Counted from the stretch's first letter, positions 28,023 to 37,542 are shown. The stretch: DNA of 64,000 nt from Rhodopseudomonas pseudopalustris (GCF_900110435.1 NZ_FODT01000002.1:496001-560000), one strand, 5' to 3'. Notes: generated by a model not told the origin, from the sequence alone. Numbers and translations are program-made.

Positions 28023-28036
28023 TTGCGTTAGATCAA
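28023..28036 (-). promoter_or_regulatory. FNR/FixK-type box, hemerythrin promoter
   Basis: TTGCGTTAGATCAA, a one-off match to TTGAT-N4-ATCAA. TATCTT (27996-28001) lies about 31 bases from its centre, as expected for a class II activator site. Confidence 0.65.
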
Positions 28037-28069
28037 TGGCCGCGGGCCGCTATCAGTCGCAACAAGCAA

Positions 28070-30496
28070 TCACTCCAATCGGGCGGTGCGCAGCCGCAGC
28101 GCATTGCCGATCACACTCACCGACGACAGCGACATCGCCGCCGCTGCAATGATCGGCGACAGCAGCAGGCCGAAGCTCGGATACAGGACGCCGGCCGCGA
28201 TCGGGATGCCCGCCGCATTGTAGATGAAGGCAAAGAACAGATTCTGCCTGATATTGCGCATCGTCGCCCGCGACAGATGTCGCGCGCGGACGATCCCGCG
28301 CAGGTCGCCTTTCAGCAGCGTGATGCCGGCGCTTTCCATCGCGACGTCCGTGCCGGTTCCCATTGCAATGCCGACGTCGGCCGCGGCCAGCGCAGGGGCG
28401 TCGTTGACGCCGTCCCCGGCCATCGCAACGACGCGTCCTTGCTTGCGCAGATTTTCCACGACCGCGTTCTTCTGCTCCGGCAGCACTTCGGCTTCGACAT
28501 TGGCGATGCCGAGTTTCCGCGCGATGGCGTTCGCCGTCGTGCGGTTGTCGCCGGTCAGCATGATCACCGCGAGGCCGTCAGCGGCGAGCGCCTTCAACGC
28601 CTCGGGCGTCGAAGCCTTGACCGGGTCGGCGACGGCGAACAGGCCTGCGAGCCGGCCGTCGATCGCGACGCTGACGACGGTGGCGCCGTCAGCGCGCAGT
28701 TGCTCGGACTGGTCGCGCAGCTCTTTTGTGTCGATGTCGAGCGAGGCGAGGTAGGCGGCGTTCCCGATCACCAATGTTCTGCCTGCGACCTTGCCGGTCG
28801 CGCCTTTGCCGGTCGGGGCATCGAATGCTTCGACCGGAGCGAGCTCGATGTTGCGATCCTTGGCCTCGGCGATGATCGCATGGGCGAGCGGGTGCTCGCT
28901 GGCGCGCTCGACGCTGGCTGCAAGCCGCAGCAGGTCGGTCTCATCGAAGCCGGCCGCGGCGACGATCTTGGTCACCTTGGGCTTGCCCTCGGTCAGCGTG
29001 CCGGTCTTGTCGATCACCAGCGTATCGACCTTTTCCATCCGCTCGAGTGCTTCGGCGTTGCGGATCAAGACGCCGGCCTGGGCGCCGCGACCGACGCCGA
29101 CCATGATCGACATCGGCGTTGCAAGGCCGAGCGCACAGGGGCAGGCGATGATCAGCACGCTCACGGCGGCGACCAATGCGAAAGTCAGCCGCGGCTCGGG
29201 GCCGAACGTCGCCCAGGCGGCGAAAGACGCAAGTGCGGCCAGTACCACGGCCGGCACGAACCAGCCGGCGACGAGGTCGGCGATACGCTGGATCGGCGCG
29301 CGCGACCGCTGCGCCTGCGCGACCATCTGCACGATCCGCGACAGCATCGTGTCCCGGCCGATCTGATCGGCGCGCATCACGAAGCCGCCGGACTGATTCA
29401 GCGCGCCGGCGACCACCTTGCCGCCGGCCTCGCGTGTGACCGGCATCGATTCGCCGGTCAGCAGCGATTCATCCAGCGACGAGCGGCCTTCGAGGATCAC
29501 GCCGTCGACCGGCACCTTCTCGCCGGGACGGACGCGAAGCTTGTCGCCAACAGCGAGGCTGGCGATTTCGACGTCCTGCTCGGCGCCGTCCGCCTCGATC
29601 CGCCGCGCGGTCTTCGGCGCGAGGTCGAGGAGCGCCTTGATCGCGCCGGAGGTCGCCTCGCGGGCGCGCAGCTCGAGCACCTGGCCGAGCAGCACCAGTA
29701 CGGTGATGACTGCGGCGGCTTCGAAATACACCGGCACGGCGTCGCCATGGTTCCGGAGCGCTGGAGGAAACAGCTGCGGCGCCAGAGTTGCTACCAGACT
29801 GTAGACGTAGGCGACGCCGGTTCCCATCGCGACCAGCGTGAACATGTTGAGGTTGCGCGTAACCAGCGACTGCCAGCCGCGCACGAAGAACGGCCAGCCT
29901 GCCCACAGCACCACGGGCGTTGCGGATGCGAGCTGGATCCAGTTCGACAATGTCGGATCGATCAGGCCGTGGCCGCCGACGAGGTGGCCGCCCATTTCCA
30001 GAACCACCGTGGGCAGCGCCAGTGCGAGCCCGATCCAGAACCGGCGGGTCATGTCGATCAGTTCGGCGTTCGGTGGCGCATCGAGCGACACGAGTTCCGG
30101 CTCCAGCGCCATGCCGCAGATCGGGCAATTCCCCGGGCCGACCTGACGGATCTGCGGATCCATCGGGCAGGTGTAGATCGTCCCCTCCGGCACCACCGGC
30201 GCCTTCGACTTGTCGAGATAGGAAACGGGATCGGCGCCAAACTTCGTCAGACATCCGTCGCTGCAGAAATGGTGCGTGATCCCGCGATACGCGAAACGGT
30301 GCTGGCTGGTGGCCGGGTCAACGCTCATGCCGCAGACCGGATCGATCACCTTCGCGACCGCAGGTGAGGGGGCTTCATGGTCGCCACCGCAGCAGGACGA
30401 AACTGCGGCTTGCTGAGCGGTGTCGCTCGCTTTGCCGGAACAACAATTTGATTTTTCACCAGGAGAGCCGTTGCTCGCTTGCTCTATGCTCCGCAT
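28070..30496 (-). CDS. copA: Copper-translocating P1B-type ATPase
   Basis: Pumps Cu+ (or Ag+) out of the cytoplasm. 808 aa. A Cys-rich N-terminus (two CC pairs within the first 40 residues) precedes a YHS-like domain ([20 protein letters not shown]) and a heavy-metal-binding domain ([21 protein letters not shown]) in place of the usual CxxC ferredoxin-like domain. The pump core follows: TGE loop LLTGESMPV, transmembrane metal site CPCALG, phosphorylation motif [12 protein letters not shown] motif EHPLAHA, and hinge [10 protein letters not shown]. It is divergent from a CsoR-type regulator across 53 bp. Confidence 0.95.
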   Translation of the reverse strand: MRSIEQASNGSPGEKSNCCSGKASDTAQQAAVSSCCGGDHEAPSPAVAKVIDPVCGMSVDPATSQHRFAYRGITHHFCSDGCLTKFGADPVSYLDKSKAPVVPEGTIYTCPMDPQIRQVGPGNCPICGMALEPELVSLDAPPNAELIDMTRRFWIGLALALPTVVLEMGGHLVGGHGLIDPTLSNWIQLASATPVVLWAGWPFFVRGWQSLVTRNLNMFTLVAMGTGVAYVYSLVATLAPQLFPPALRNHGDAVPVYFEAAAVITVLVLLGQVLELRAREATSGAIKALLDLAPKTARRIEADGAEQDVEIASLAVGDKLRVRPGEKVPVDGVILEGRSSLDESLLTGESMPVTREAGGKVVAGALNQSGGFVMRADQIGRDTMLSRIVQMVAQAQRSRAPIQRIADLVAGWFVPAVVLAALASFAAWATFGPEPRLTFALVAAVSVLIIACPCALGLATPMSIMVGVGRGAQAGVLIRNAEALERMEKVDTLVIDKTGTLTEGKPKVTKIVAAAGFDETDLLRLAASVERASEHPLAHAIIAEAKDRNIELAPVEAFDAPTGKGATGKVAGRTLVIGNAAYLASLDIDTKELRDQSEQLRADGATVVSVAIDGRLAGLFAVADPVKASTPEALKALAADGLAVIMLTGDNRTTANAIARKLGIANVEAEVLPEQKNAVVENLRKQGRVVAMAGDGVNDAPALAAADVGIAMGTGTDVAMESAGITLLKGDLRGIVRARHLSRATMRNIRQNLFFAFIYNAAGIPIAAGVLYPSFGLLLSPIIAAAAMSLSSVSVIGNALRLRTARLE

Positions 30497-30523
30497 ATTG
30501 CGTCTCCGTGGTTCTTGAAACCG

Positions 30524-30540
30524 ATACCGTGTAGGGGTAT
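30524..30540. promoter_or_regulatory. Candidate CsoR operator
   Basis: ATACC, seven bases, GGTAT: a GC-centred dyad in the 53-bp gap between copA and the csoR-like gene, placed to control both promoters. G/C-rich dyads flanked by AT are the known operator type for CsoR-family repressors. Confidence 0.6.
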
Positions 30541-30549
30541 GTAAGTGCG

Positions 30550-30825
30550 ATGAAGTCAGACATCAAGGCATCTTGTCAGAAGCGCCTCGGCAGGATCGAG
30601 GGTCAGGTGCGCGGCATCTCCAAAATGCTGGATGAGGACCGCTATTGCATCGACATCGTCACGCAGATTTCAGCGGTCCGCGCGGCGTTGCGGCGGGTCG
30701 AGGAAGAGGTCTTGAAAGATCACGTCGCGCATTGCGTCGAACATGCGATCGCAAGCGGCGACAAGTCCGATCAGCGCCAGAAGATCGCCGAACTGATGGA
30801 GGTGATCCAGCGGTCCAGCCGTTGA
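30550..30825 (+). CDS. csoR: CsoR/RcnR-family metal-sensing repressor
   Basis: A 91-aa all-helical repressor that leaves DNA when it binds metal. The Cu-sensor ligand set is present: C33, H58 and C62 (RYCID and DHVAHCVEH), matching the Cys-His-Cys of CsoR rather than the His-rich set of nickel-sensing RcnR. The conserved N-terminal [12 protein letters not shown] block is present. Its position beside a Cu+ ATPase and the dyad between them makes copper control of both genes likely. Confidence 0.92.
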   Translation: MKSDIKASCQKRLGRIEGQVRGISKMLDEDRYCIDIVTQISAVRAALRRVEEEVLKDHVAHCVEHAIASGDKSDQRQKIAELMEVIQRSSR

Positions 30826-30873
30826 TCCGAGACGATCCAGAGACGACCACGTTGCGGTCGAACAATGGACCGA

Positions 30874-31530
30874 TCAGTTCAACTGCTTCTTCTTGGCCGG
30901 CGGTCCAAACAGCGACTTCTTGACCGCCGTGATGCCGTTGGACAGCTGGGTCCAGCCGCAGGACAGCGGGTCGTTGTTGCAGGCGTATTTGGCCATTTGC
31001 ACCGGCCGTTGTTTGTCGCCTGTGCGCGCCTTCTCGGACGGCGGAGGCGGCTTCGCAGGTGCGGAACGCGGCTTATCCACAGCCAATCGCGGCTTGACGA
31101 TCGGGCGAGCCTCGGCCGGCGCCTTGTCCTGCGTTAGCGCTGCGATCTGTTGCTGTCTGGCTGCGAACGCTGCGGCGATGATGGTCTTGCGCCGCTGGTC
31201 GAGAAATTCGGTGTAGTGCTCGTCCATCTTGCGCAATTCTTCGGCGGTCGGGTTCGGCCCGGCGATGTCGAAGCTGCGGTTCTGCATGAAGTCGAAATAG
31301 CTGTAGCCGCCGCCCGGCTTGCGCCGGCCCGCGAATTTCGCGTCGCATTGCGCGACAAGAGCCGCCTTGGCGTCCTTGCCATCTGCGGCCTTCTCGCCTG
31401 TCTCGATGCAATCCTCGTAGTCGAGCGGTGCGCGGCTCGACCACCACTCCGCCTGCGCTTGCGACGGCAGGGTCGCTGCGGCCAGCGCAATCGCAAGATG
31501 GATCGAGGTCAGCGTTCGGAAATCGGTCAT
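30874..31530 (-). CDS. Secreted hypothetical protein
   Basis: A 218-aa protein with a signal peptide (start at 31530; TSIHLAIALAAATLPSQAQA). The mature part begins EWWSSRAPLDYEDC, has a helical middle (EELRKMDEHYTEFLDQRR...), a Pro/Lys-rich linker and a C-terminal segment with two Cys (ACNNDPLSCGW). It is not a family I can name. It is convergent with the csoR-like gene. Confidence 0.6.
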   Translation of the reverse strand: MTDFRTLTSIHLAIALAAATLPSQAQAEWWSSRAPLDYEDCIETGEKAADGKDAKAALVAQCDAKFAGRRKPGGGYSYFDFMQNRSFDIAGPNPTAEELRKMDEHYTEFLDQRRKTIIAAAFAARQQQIAALTQDKAPAEARPIVKPRLAVDKPRSAPAKPPPPSEKARTGDKQRPVQMAKYACNNDPLSCGWTQLSNGITAVKKSLFGPPAKKKQLN

Positions 31531-31877
31531 GCCCGTCCCAAGGCAGCGGATCACGCGAAGTTCGCAATGATTTCGCCGTCCGGGAGCGCGATTTGTCAAG
31601 CTTGACGGCCACGGCAGTCGCTAGCCAGTCCAACTTCGGCTCCCACATCAATGACAATGCCCGGCACCGCGGCTCGTTCAAGCCCGTGGGTGTCGAACAC
31701 CACGAAAGATGTGACTCGCGCGCTTTCGCCCGTCGGCCGAATCCGCGCAGCGACTGCACCGCGCCGGCCGCAGCGGACTCTCATCGGTTTCCGACAGCAT
31801 CAGCGAGGGGACGTGACTTACTCTCGCCGCGAGCACCATTTGGCTCATGGTTCACTCGGTCGTTGCAGCGAGTTTGG
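31531..31877. other. Intergenic region
   Basis: 347 bases with no gene that looks real. A 12-bp perfect palindrome GTCAAGCTTGAC lies about 70 bases upstream of the secreted hypothetical protein. Confidence 0.5.
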
Positions 31878-32420
31878 TCACTTGGCGTCGGCGAATTCCT
31901 TCTGGTGCAGCCAGGCGGTATGGCGCGGCGGCTTCTTGGTCTCCGCCCATTCGTCGACCATGGCATGGGCGACATCCTTCATCTGCGCGAGTTGCTGGGG
32001 CGTTGCGGTCCAGGCCGCGACTTCGAGCCGGTGGCCGCTTGGGTCCCAGAAGTAGATCGACTTGAAGATGGTGTGGTCGGTCGGCCCGACCACGTCGAGG
32101 CCGTTGGCCTCGGCACGCTGCTTCGCGCTCAGCAGCGCGTCGATGTTTTCGACCTGGAACGCGATGTGCTGGGTCCAGTCGGGCGTGTTGGGATCGCGGC
32201 CCATCGGCGGCGAATTCGGCAGTTCGAAGAAGGCCAGAATGTTGCCGGCGCCGGCATCCAGGAAGATGTGCATGTAGGGGTCGGGCGCTTTGGTCGAGGG
32301 CACCTTGTCCTCGGCGATCGCCCCGATCAAATCCATACCCATCACCCGGCCGTAGAATTCGACCGTCTGCTTGGCGTCCTTACAGCGATAGGCGACGTGG
32401 TGGATTTGCTGGATCTGCAT
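31878..32420 (-). CDS. VOC-superfamily (glyoxalase/dioxygenase-like) protein
   Basis: A 180-aa vicinal-oxygen-chelate protein with a metal-binding His near the N-terminus (IHHVAYRCKD), HIAFQVENIDAL in the second module, and the C-terminal Glu in DPSGHRLEVAAW. The fold supports glyoxalase I, ring-cleaving dioxygenase or related metal chemistry; the substrate is unknown. The ATG follows GGGAGG. An FNR-type box is centred 71 bases upstream and a second perfect dyad overlaps the predicted -10 region, so it is probably activated at low oxygen and also controlled by a second regulator. Confidence 0.88.
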   Translation of the reverse strand: MQIQQIHHVAYRCKDAKQTVEFYGRVMGMDLIGAIAEDKVPSTKAPDPYMHIFLDAGAGNILAFFELPNSPPMGRDPNTPDWTQHIAFQVENIDALLSAKQRAEANGLDVVGPTDHTIFKSIYFWDPSGHRLEVAAWTATPQQLAQMKDVAHAMVDEWAETKKPPRHTAWLHQKEFADAK

Positions 32421-32443
32421 GACATCCTCCCGACTTGCTTACT

Positions 32444-32470
32444 GCGTTTGATCCGCATTGGATCAAACGC
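32444..32470. promoter_or_regulatory. Perfect 11-bp inverted repeat in VOC-gene promoter
   Basis: GCGTTTGATCC, five bases, GGATCAAACGC. It lies between the FNR box and the ATG, over the position where the -10 element would fall. This suggests a repressor operator; the half-site TTTGATCC also resembles FNR half-sites but the spacing is wrong for FNR. Confidence 0.7.
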
Positions 32471-32484
32471 GAGCGGCCGGGAGA

Positions 32485-32498
32485 TTGACGTAGATCAA
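32485..32498 (-). promoter_or_regulatory. FNR/FixK-type box, VOC gene
   Basis: TTGACGTAGATCAA; matches TTGAC-N4-ATCAA, centred 71 bases upstream of the VOC ATG. Confidence 0.75.
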
Positions 32499-32579
32499 CG
32501 ATCAGCTGTGGCCGATCGAGTTCGCGCACGTACCAACCGCGCTTCGCATCAGCGCGGCGGCCAGCGCATCACAGGCGCC

Positions 32580-32882
32580 TCAGGCGGCGAAGTGCTCGGC
32601 CGAGACCGAATTGGCTTGATCGATGTGGTCGAGGTCGGACAATTTCGTCGTCGTCTTGCCGCGGCAGGACCACGAGATCAGCGCCTCGTCGTCGCTGATC
32701 GACAGGATGATCCCAGTAACGCTGCCATGGGCGGTCACCTCGTCGCCGACCGAGAACGTCTCGTTGGCGAGCGCGGCTTCCAGCGCGGCGCGAAGGCTGA
32801 CATCGTCACGGCCGCCAGCGGCACGGAAAGCAGCGGTGGCCTTGGCGACCATATCGTCGGTGACTTTGAGTTTCTGGTTCAT
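32580..32882 (-). CDS. Hypothetical protein
   Basis: A 100-aa acidic protein. The N-terminal half is helical (TDDMVAKATAAFRAAGG...). The C-terminal half looks like a small beta-barrel (FSVGDEVTAHGSVTGIILSI, then EALISWSCRGKTTTKLS), reminiscent of a KOW/SH3-like module. No family was recognised. An FNR-type box 181 bases upstream could drive it through a leader of about 140 bases. Confidence 0.6.
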   Translation of the reverse strand: MNQKLKVTDDMVAKATAAFRAAGGRDDVSLRAALEAALANETFSVGDEVTAHGSVTGIILSISDDEALISWSCRGKTTTKLSDLDHIDQANSVSAEHFAA

Positions 32883-33056
32883 TGTTGTTACCCCGATCGG
32901 TCAGATCATCGACAGCGATACGCGTCGGCAATTAACGATCTACGACTATGGGCGGTGCGGCCAACCGCATGAGCTATTTTCCGTTAATGGAAAGCGCCAA
33001 TTTCGCTGGCATATTACCGCTAGCGGTACTTATGCACCTGATGCGGCCGATTTGGA

Positions 33057-33070
33057 TTGACCTGGATCAA
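33057..33070 (-). promoter_or_regulatory. FNR/FixK-type box
   Basis: TTGACCTGGATCAA, in the gap between the hemN terminator and the 100-aa gene. A -10-like CATAAG lies about 32 bases from its centre on the reverse strand. Confidence 0.7.
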
Positions 33071-33074
33071 AAAT

Positions 33075-33102
33075 GGCAACGCGCGCCGAAGCGCGCGTTG
33101 CC
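33075..33102 (-). terminator. Terminator of the bchE-bchJ-hemN operon
   Basis: Perfect 12-bp stem GGCAACGCGCGC / GCGCGCGTTGCC, four-base loop, with a T-rich run on the reverse strand, 20 bases after the hemN stop. Confidence 0.85.
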
Positions 33103-33121
33103 GAACAAAACGGGCAGTTCT

Positions 33122-34471
33122 TTAGACGGCGACCGAATGCCGGACCGACGAATTGCGCAGGTAGGTGTCGAAAACCGAGGCAACCACGCGCGATAGCCGG
33201 ATACCTTCCGGCGTCAGCGTCAGCTTGCCATGATCGCAGACCACGGCGCCATCGCGCTGCAGGTCGGCAAGCGCTTCCTCTTCCGGCGCATACCAATCAT
33301 CGGCATAGCCGAAGGCGCGACCTGCCGCGGCGAGATCGATCTTGCCGTCACACATGATCCGCTCGATCACATGCGCCCGCAGATTGTCCTGCTGGGTGAG
33401 CGTGTGGCCGCGCGCGACCGGCAGCTTGCCGGCCGCAACGGCGCGCGCCCAGGCGCCGGTTTCGCTGATGTTCTGCAGATAGCCGCTCGGCGTACGGCCG
33501 ATGGAGGTCGAGCCGATCCCGATCAGGGTCTGTGCGGCGTCGCTGGTGTAGCCCTGAAAATTGCGGTGCAACTCGCCGGTCTTCGCGGCGATCGCCAGAG
33601 AATCATTGGGCAGCGCAAAGTGATCGATCCCGATCCGGACGTAGCCGCCCTTGACCAGCGCGTCCGCCGCGGCGTCGGCTTGCTCGGAGCGCAAATCCGA
33701 CTTGGGCAGCGAGTCGTCGGGAATCATCCGCTGGTTCTTGGCGACCCACGGCACATGCGCGTAGCCGAACAGCGCGACCCGGTCCGGTTTCATTTCGACG
33801 CACTGCTCGACAGTGCTGCGCAGGTCTTCGGCGGTTTGATAGGGCAGGCCGTAGATCAGATCGAAATTGATCCGTTGCACGCCCGCCGCCTTGAACCGGG
33901 CCATCGCATGGGCGACCATCTCCGGCGGCTGGATACGGTTGATCGCCGCCTGGACTTTCGGGTCGAACTCCTGGGCGCCGAAGCTCGCGCGGGTGAAGCC
34001 GAGCTCGCCGATCTTCGCGGCCATCTCGTCGGTCAGGGTGCGCGGATCGCTTTCGATCGCAACTTCGGCGTCGGAGACAAACTCGAAGCGTTCCCGCAGC
34101 AGTGTCATGATCGCGCCGAGGTCCTCGGGCTCAATGACGGTCGGAGTGCCGCCGCCGAAATGCAGATGGCGCACCGGCAGGGTTCCGGGCATCGCGTCGG
34201 CGACCAGATCGATTTCGTCGATCAGGCTCTCGACATAGTCGGCGACTGGTCCGTATTTCGACGCGAGCTTCATGTTGCAGCCGCAGTACCAGCACATCTG
34301 CTTGCAGAACGGCACGTGCAGATACAGCGAGATCGGCTCGTCGGTGTCGAGCTGGGCAAGCCAGCCGCGATAGACGGATTCCGGAAACTCGTTGGCGAAG
34401 TGCGGCGCGGTCGGGTAGCTGGTGTAACGCGGCACCGAGCTCTTGGCGTATTTGTCGAGGGCAGACGACAT
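33122..34471 (-). CDS. hemN: Oxygen-independent coproporphyrinogen III oxidase
   Basis: A radical-SAM enzyme that decarboxylates coproporphyrinogen III without oxygen, supplying protoporphyrin for heme and bacteriochlorophyll in anaerobic growth. The cluster motif CKQMCWYCGC at about residues 62-71 has the family Cys-x3-Cys-x2-Cys-x-Cys form, followed by HFGGGTPT. The length of about 449 aa is standard for true HemN rather than the shorter HemW. It is the last gene of the bchE operon, 28 bp after bchJ. The start at 34471 is preferred over a GTG 15 bases upstream. Confidence 0.95.
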   Translation of the reverse strand: MSSALDKYAKSSVPRYTSYPTAPHFANEFPESVYRGWLAQLDTDEPISLYLHVPFCKQMCWYCGCNMKLASKYGPVADYVESLIDEIDLVADAMPGTLPVRHLHFGGGTPTVIEPEDLGAIMTLLRERFEFVSDAEVAIESDPRTLTDEMAAKIGELGFTRASFGAQEFDPKVQAAINRIQPPEMVAHAMARFKAAGVQRINFDLIYGLPYQTAEDLRSTVEQCVEMKPDRVALFGYAHVPWVAKNQRMIPDDSLPKSDLRSEQADAAADALVKGGYVRIGIDHFALPNDSLAIAAKTGELHRNFQGYTSDAAQTLIGIGSTSIGRTPSGYLQNISETGAWARAVAAGKLPVARGHTLTQQDNLRAHVIERIMCDGKIDLAAAGRAFGYADDWYAPEEEALADLQRDGAVVCDHGKLTLTPEGIRLSRVVASVFDTYLRNSSVRHSVAV

Positions 34472-34498
34472 TGGCGTTTCTCTCACATCGTCCGCGGA

Positions 34499-35209
34499 TC
34501 AACGCGCGGAAAGGGTTTCGGAATTGCCGGCGATCGAGGTCGAGCGCCGGGTCGCATAAATGTTGGCCGCGTCCGGAATGGTGGTCCAGTCCGCGACGAA
34601 GCGGCAGCAGTCGTCGCCGCGGGCTCCGCAGGTGGTTTCGGTCACCCTGGTATAGGGCGACACCAGCACCTGGAACAGCCGTTGAAAGACGGCGGCGTGC
34701 CAGACGCAGACCTGATGGTCGGCGTGCTCGCCGGCGCATAGCGGATTGGCTGCGATCTCGAACACGACGGTCTTGCCGACGCGCGACGAGAACTTGCCCG
34801 AGCCGGCGAATGTCCAGGCATGAGCGCCGATTGCTTTGGTCAGCATTCGCGCGGCGATCGGCGCCGGCATGATTTTCAGCACCGTCTGCGCCAGCTTCGG
34901 AATCCGGTTGGCGAGGATATAGTCGCCGGTCCGGCGCCCGGCGTCGTCGAGAATCGCCGCCGCCTGCTGCGGCGGCAGCAGTCTGCGGACCGTCCGATGA
35001 ATCGCCGCGACCGGGCGCTCGTCGACCATCGCGGTCGGCGGATGCGCCAGCCAGTCGCTCGCAGCCGCCTCCGAGAAGATCTCGCTCGCGGCCGGCTGAA
35101 GGCCGGCCGCGTCGAGGGCGGTGATCAACTGCGTGACCGCGTTAGGGCCGATCTCGGCAACTGCCGGACCGGTCCCGGCGTCAGTGGCGGGTGTGCGAAC
35201 CTGCTTCAT
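34499..35209 (-). CDS. bchJ: BchJ, V4R-domain protein of bacteriochlorophyll synthesis
   Basis: A 236-aa protein with a C-terminal V4R domain ([35 protein letters not shown], and the Cys cluster [11 protein letters not shown]). BchJ was long described as a 4-vinyl reductase and is now usually seen as a helper affecting the 8-vinyl/porphyrin intermediates. It overlaps the end of bchE by 29 bases and is followed closely by hemN, so the three are one transcription unit. Same length and context as in other purple bacteria. Confidence 0.9.
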   Translation of the reverse strand: MKQVRTPATDAGTGPAVAEIGPNAVTQLITALDAAGLQPAASEIFSEAAASDWLAHPPTAMVDERPVAAIHRTVRRLLPPQQAAAILDDAGRRTGDYILANRIPKLAQTVLKIMPAPIAARMLTKAIGAHAWTFAGSGKFSSRVGKTVVFEIAANPLCAGEHADHQVCVWHAAVFQRLFQVLVSPYTRVTETTCGARGDDCCRFVADWTTIPDAANIYATRRSTSIAGNSETLSAR

Positions 35210-36884
35210 TGGCGTTGTCCACCATGCGGCTGGTTACGGTCTCCGCCAATGCTTCCTTGGCGACTTCACAATTGCTCGGTTCCGACATCTGCTCGGAGCC
35301 GCCACCGCAGGCCGAGACGATGGCCATCTGCGAGGCCGCCGACTTTCGCGAACGATCGGCGTTGGCTTCCCAGTCTGAGGTCTGCGCGTCGGCGATCGTG
35401 CGGGTCGTGTCGAAGTGGAAGTCGACCTTCTTCTTCGACTGCGGCCCCCAATAGCCGACCCGGCCCAGATCGTAGAACTTTCGCTCGAATCCGGCCTTCA
35501 GGAACGCCTTGAGGCAGCCCAGCAGGTAACGTCGTCGTCGTCCGGTGCCGGACCACGGGTAGGAGAAGAACGCTTTGTACATGTAGAACCGGCGATAATT
35601 GTTCATCACCCGGTCGAGCAGTTCGCCGCGCTCCATCGCCGCCGGTTTCACGATCGGCGTGACGAAGTTGTATTTGGCGAAGTCGAACACCTCGACCTTG
35701 TCGCTCAGTTCCTTGAACAGCGGCGTGAACGGCCACGGCGTGTACATCGACCAGTTGGCGAGATCCGGCTTCCAGTCCATCGCCATGCGATAGGTTTCTT
35801 CCAGCGTCTCCGGGGTTTCGCTGTCGAGGCCGACGATGAACTGGGCTTCCACGACGATGCCGGCTTCGCGCAGCAGGCGGATCGCCTTTTTATTGTCGGA
35901 GATCTTGGTCTCTTTGTTGAACAGGTCGAGCTTGAGCTGCGCCGCAGCCTCGGTGCCGAGCGAGACGTGCATCAGGCCGGCTTCGTTGTAGAACTTCAGC
36001 AGCTGCTCGTCGCGCAGAATGTCGGTGACGCGGGTGTTGATGCCCCACTGCACCTTCTTGTTCAGGCCGCGCGCGATCAGTTCTTCGCAGAACTGAATGA
36101 ACTTCTTGCGGTTGATGGTGGGCTCTTCGTCGGCCAGAATGAAGAAGCCGACTTGATACTTGTTCACCAACTCTTCGATCTCGTCGACCACCTTCTTCGG
36201 GTCGCGAACGCGATAGTCGCGCCAGAATTTCCACTGCGAACAGAACGAACAGGTGAACGGACAGCCGCGCGCCATGTTCGGAATCGCGACGCGGGTGTTC
36301 ATCGGGATGTATTTGTAAAGGGTCCAGTCGAGGATGCCCCAATCCGGGCTGATCGCGTCGAGGTCCTTCACCGTCGGTGCGGCCGGCGTGGCGACGATCT
36401 TGCTCTCGCCGTTCATGCCCTCGGTGTAAGCGAGACCCTTGATCTCCGCACGATTGGCCTGCCACTGGCCGGACTCGACCGCACGCGCGAGCTCGACGAC
36501 GATCTCTTCGCCTTCGCCGCGCACGATCACGTCGACCCACGGCGCTTCGGTCAGAACCTGTTGATACATGAAGGTGGCGTGCACGCCGCCCAGCATGGTG
36601 ACGACCTTCGGATCGACCTGCTTGGCCGTCTTCAGCGTCTGCTCGGCCGCGTAAATCGACGGCGTGATGGAGGTGACGCCGACCAGGTCAGGCTTGTACT
36701 CCGCCATGATCGCGGCGAGCTTATCTTCCGAAAGATCCTCCGTCATCGCGTCGACGAACTTGATGTCGGTGAACCCGTTTGTCTTCAGCGCGCCCGCCAG
36801 ATACGGCGCCCACGCCGGGGGCCAGTGGCCGGCGATCTCGGCGCCACCGGAATGATAATTCGGGTGTATGAGCAGGATGCGCAC
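35181..36884 (-). CDS. bchE: Anaerobic Mg-protoporphyrin IX monomethyl ester cyclase
   Basis: A cobalamin-dependent radical-SAM enzyme that closes the isocyclic ring of bacteriochlorophyll, taking oxygen from water. The N-terminal B12-binding domain spans about residues 1-140 (start [14 protein letters not shown]), and the radical-SAM cluster motif CPFTCSFC lies near residues 209-216. The conserved [10 protein letters not shown] and [12 protein letters not shown] blocks follow. 567 aa. The promoter carries an FNR-type box and two PpsR-type sites, so expression needs low oxygen and release of PpsR. First gene of bchE-bchJ-hemN. Confidence 0.96.
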   Translation of the reverse strand: MRILLIHPNYHSGGAEIAGHWPPAWAPYLAGALKTNGFTDIKFVDAMTEDLSEDKLAAIMAEYKPDLVGVTSITPSIYAAEQTLKTAKQVDPKVVTMLGGVHATFMYQQVLTEAPWVDVIVRGEGEEIVVELARAVESGQWQANRAEIKGLAYTEGMNGESKIVATPAAPTVKDLDAISPDWGILDWTLYKYIPMNTRVAIPNMARGCPFTCSFCSQWKFWRDYRVRDPKKVVDEIEELVNKYQVGFFILADEEPTINRKKFIQFCEELIARGLNKKVQWGINTRVTDILRDEQLLKFYNEAGLMHVSLGTEAAAQLKLDLFNKETKISDNKKAIRLLREAGIVVEAQFIVGLDSETPETLEETYRMAMDWKPDLANWSMYTPWPFTPLFKELSDKVEVFDFAKYNFVTPIVKPAAMERGELLDRVMNNYRRFYMYKAFFSYPWSGTGRRRRYLLGCLKAFLKAGFERKFYDLGRVGYWGPQSKKKVDFHFDTTRTIADAQTSDWEANADRSRKSAASQMAIVSACGGGSEQMSEPSNCEVAKEALAETVTSRMVDNANEAGSHTRH

Positions 36885-36903
36885 TGACTTAATCTCCCAT
36901 GAT

Positions 36904-36946
36904 TGTCAAGAAACGATGACATACGCAGTGTCAACCATTGTTGACG
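36904..36946. promoter_or_regulatory. Tandem PpsR/CrtJ-type sites in the bchE promoter
   Basis: Site 1 at 36904-36921 is an exact TGT-N12-ACA. Site 2 at 36929-36946 is TGT-N12-ACG (one mismatch). The 7-bp gap between them is close to the usual cooperative spacing. Site 1 covers the expected -10 region; site 2 overlaps the FNR box. Confidence 0.75.
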
Positions 36947-36954
36947 CAGATCAA
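36941..36954 (-). promoter_or_regulatory. FNR/FixK-type box, bchE
   Basis: TTGACGCAGATCAA, centred 63 bases upstream of the bchE ATG. Confidence 0.8.
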
Positions 36955-37041
36955 ACGAACGGCGGATCGCAAGCCGGAGACACTTGCTTCAGGCCTCTCC
37001 GGGATGCGTAGGGGGCGGCGTCTAGATCCTGTCGGCAGGTA

Positions 37042-37473
37042 TCAAGACTCCGCAGCAAAGTTGGCGTCGTGCTGGAGCGCCCTGAGCGAGTCGACGTTCA
37101 GGCAGTAGCGCTGATACGATTGCAGCAGCGTGCCGGCGACGATGTCGTCGTTGCACTCCCGCTTGTGCTCGCACATCGCGCAGGTTCGCCGCAGATCGTT
37201 GAGCAACATCGGGTCCTTTTCCGCGAGCGCACGGATACTGATACCGAGCGCGTCGAGCAGGCAGGGGAGCTCCTTGGCGCTGCTTCCCTTGGTCGCGAGC
37301 GCGCGCACCTCGGAGGGGGACAGGTCGAGATCCTTCACCATGTTGGCCATTGCGCGGCCGAATGCTTCGAGTTCGCCCGGGCTGGCAGTGATCTCTTCCC
37401 ATTCTCGGACGACGGCGGCGACGACATCGGTTACGGGCGCGTTGCTGATGCTAGGATTGCCGGATGCAGACAT
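37042..37473 (-). CDS. DUF6455-type Cys-rich protein
   Basis: A 143-aa protein. The C-terminal part has the pattern TCAMCEHKREC, then about 20 residues later YCLNVDSL; four cysteines in this arrangement are typical of DUF6455 proteins and could hold a metal or cluster. The start at 37473 has GGAGG six bases upstream. An FNR-type box centred 62 bases upstream is at near-perfect class II spacing to a TATATC -10 element (37501-37506), so anaerobic induction is likely. The function of the family is not known. Confidence 0.8.
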   Translation of the reverse strand: MSASGNPSISNAPVTDVVAAVVREWEEITASPGELEAFGRAMANMVKDLDLSPSEVRALATKGSSAKELPCLLDALGISIRALAEKDPMLLNDLRRTCAMCEHKRECNDDIVAGTLLQSYQRYCLNVDSLRALQHDANFAAES

Positions 37474-37500
37474 GATCGCCTCCAACGCAACTATTGTGCT

Positions 37501-37542
37501 GATATACTCACCGGCGTTCTGCATCCCATTGCGCCAGATCAA
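37501..37542 (-). promoter_or_regulatory. Class II FNR/FixK promoter of the DUF6455 gene
   Basis: Box TTGCGCCAGATCAA at 37529-37542. Its centre is 32 bases from the centre of TATATC (37501-37506, reverse strand), the geometry of a -41.5 activator site. Confidence 0.8.

Noticed and set aside
35415-36887. Long forward frame opposite bchE
   Set aside because: Antisense shadow of bchE; no ribosome-binding site and no domain.
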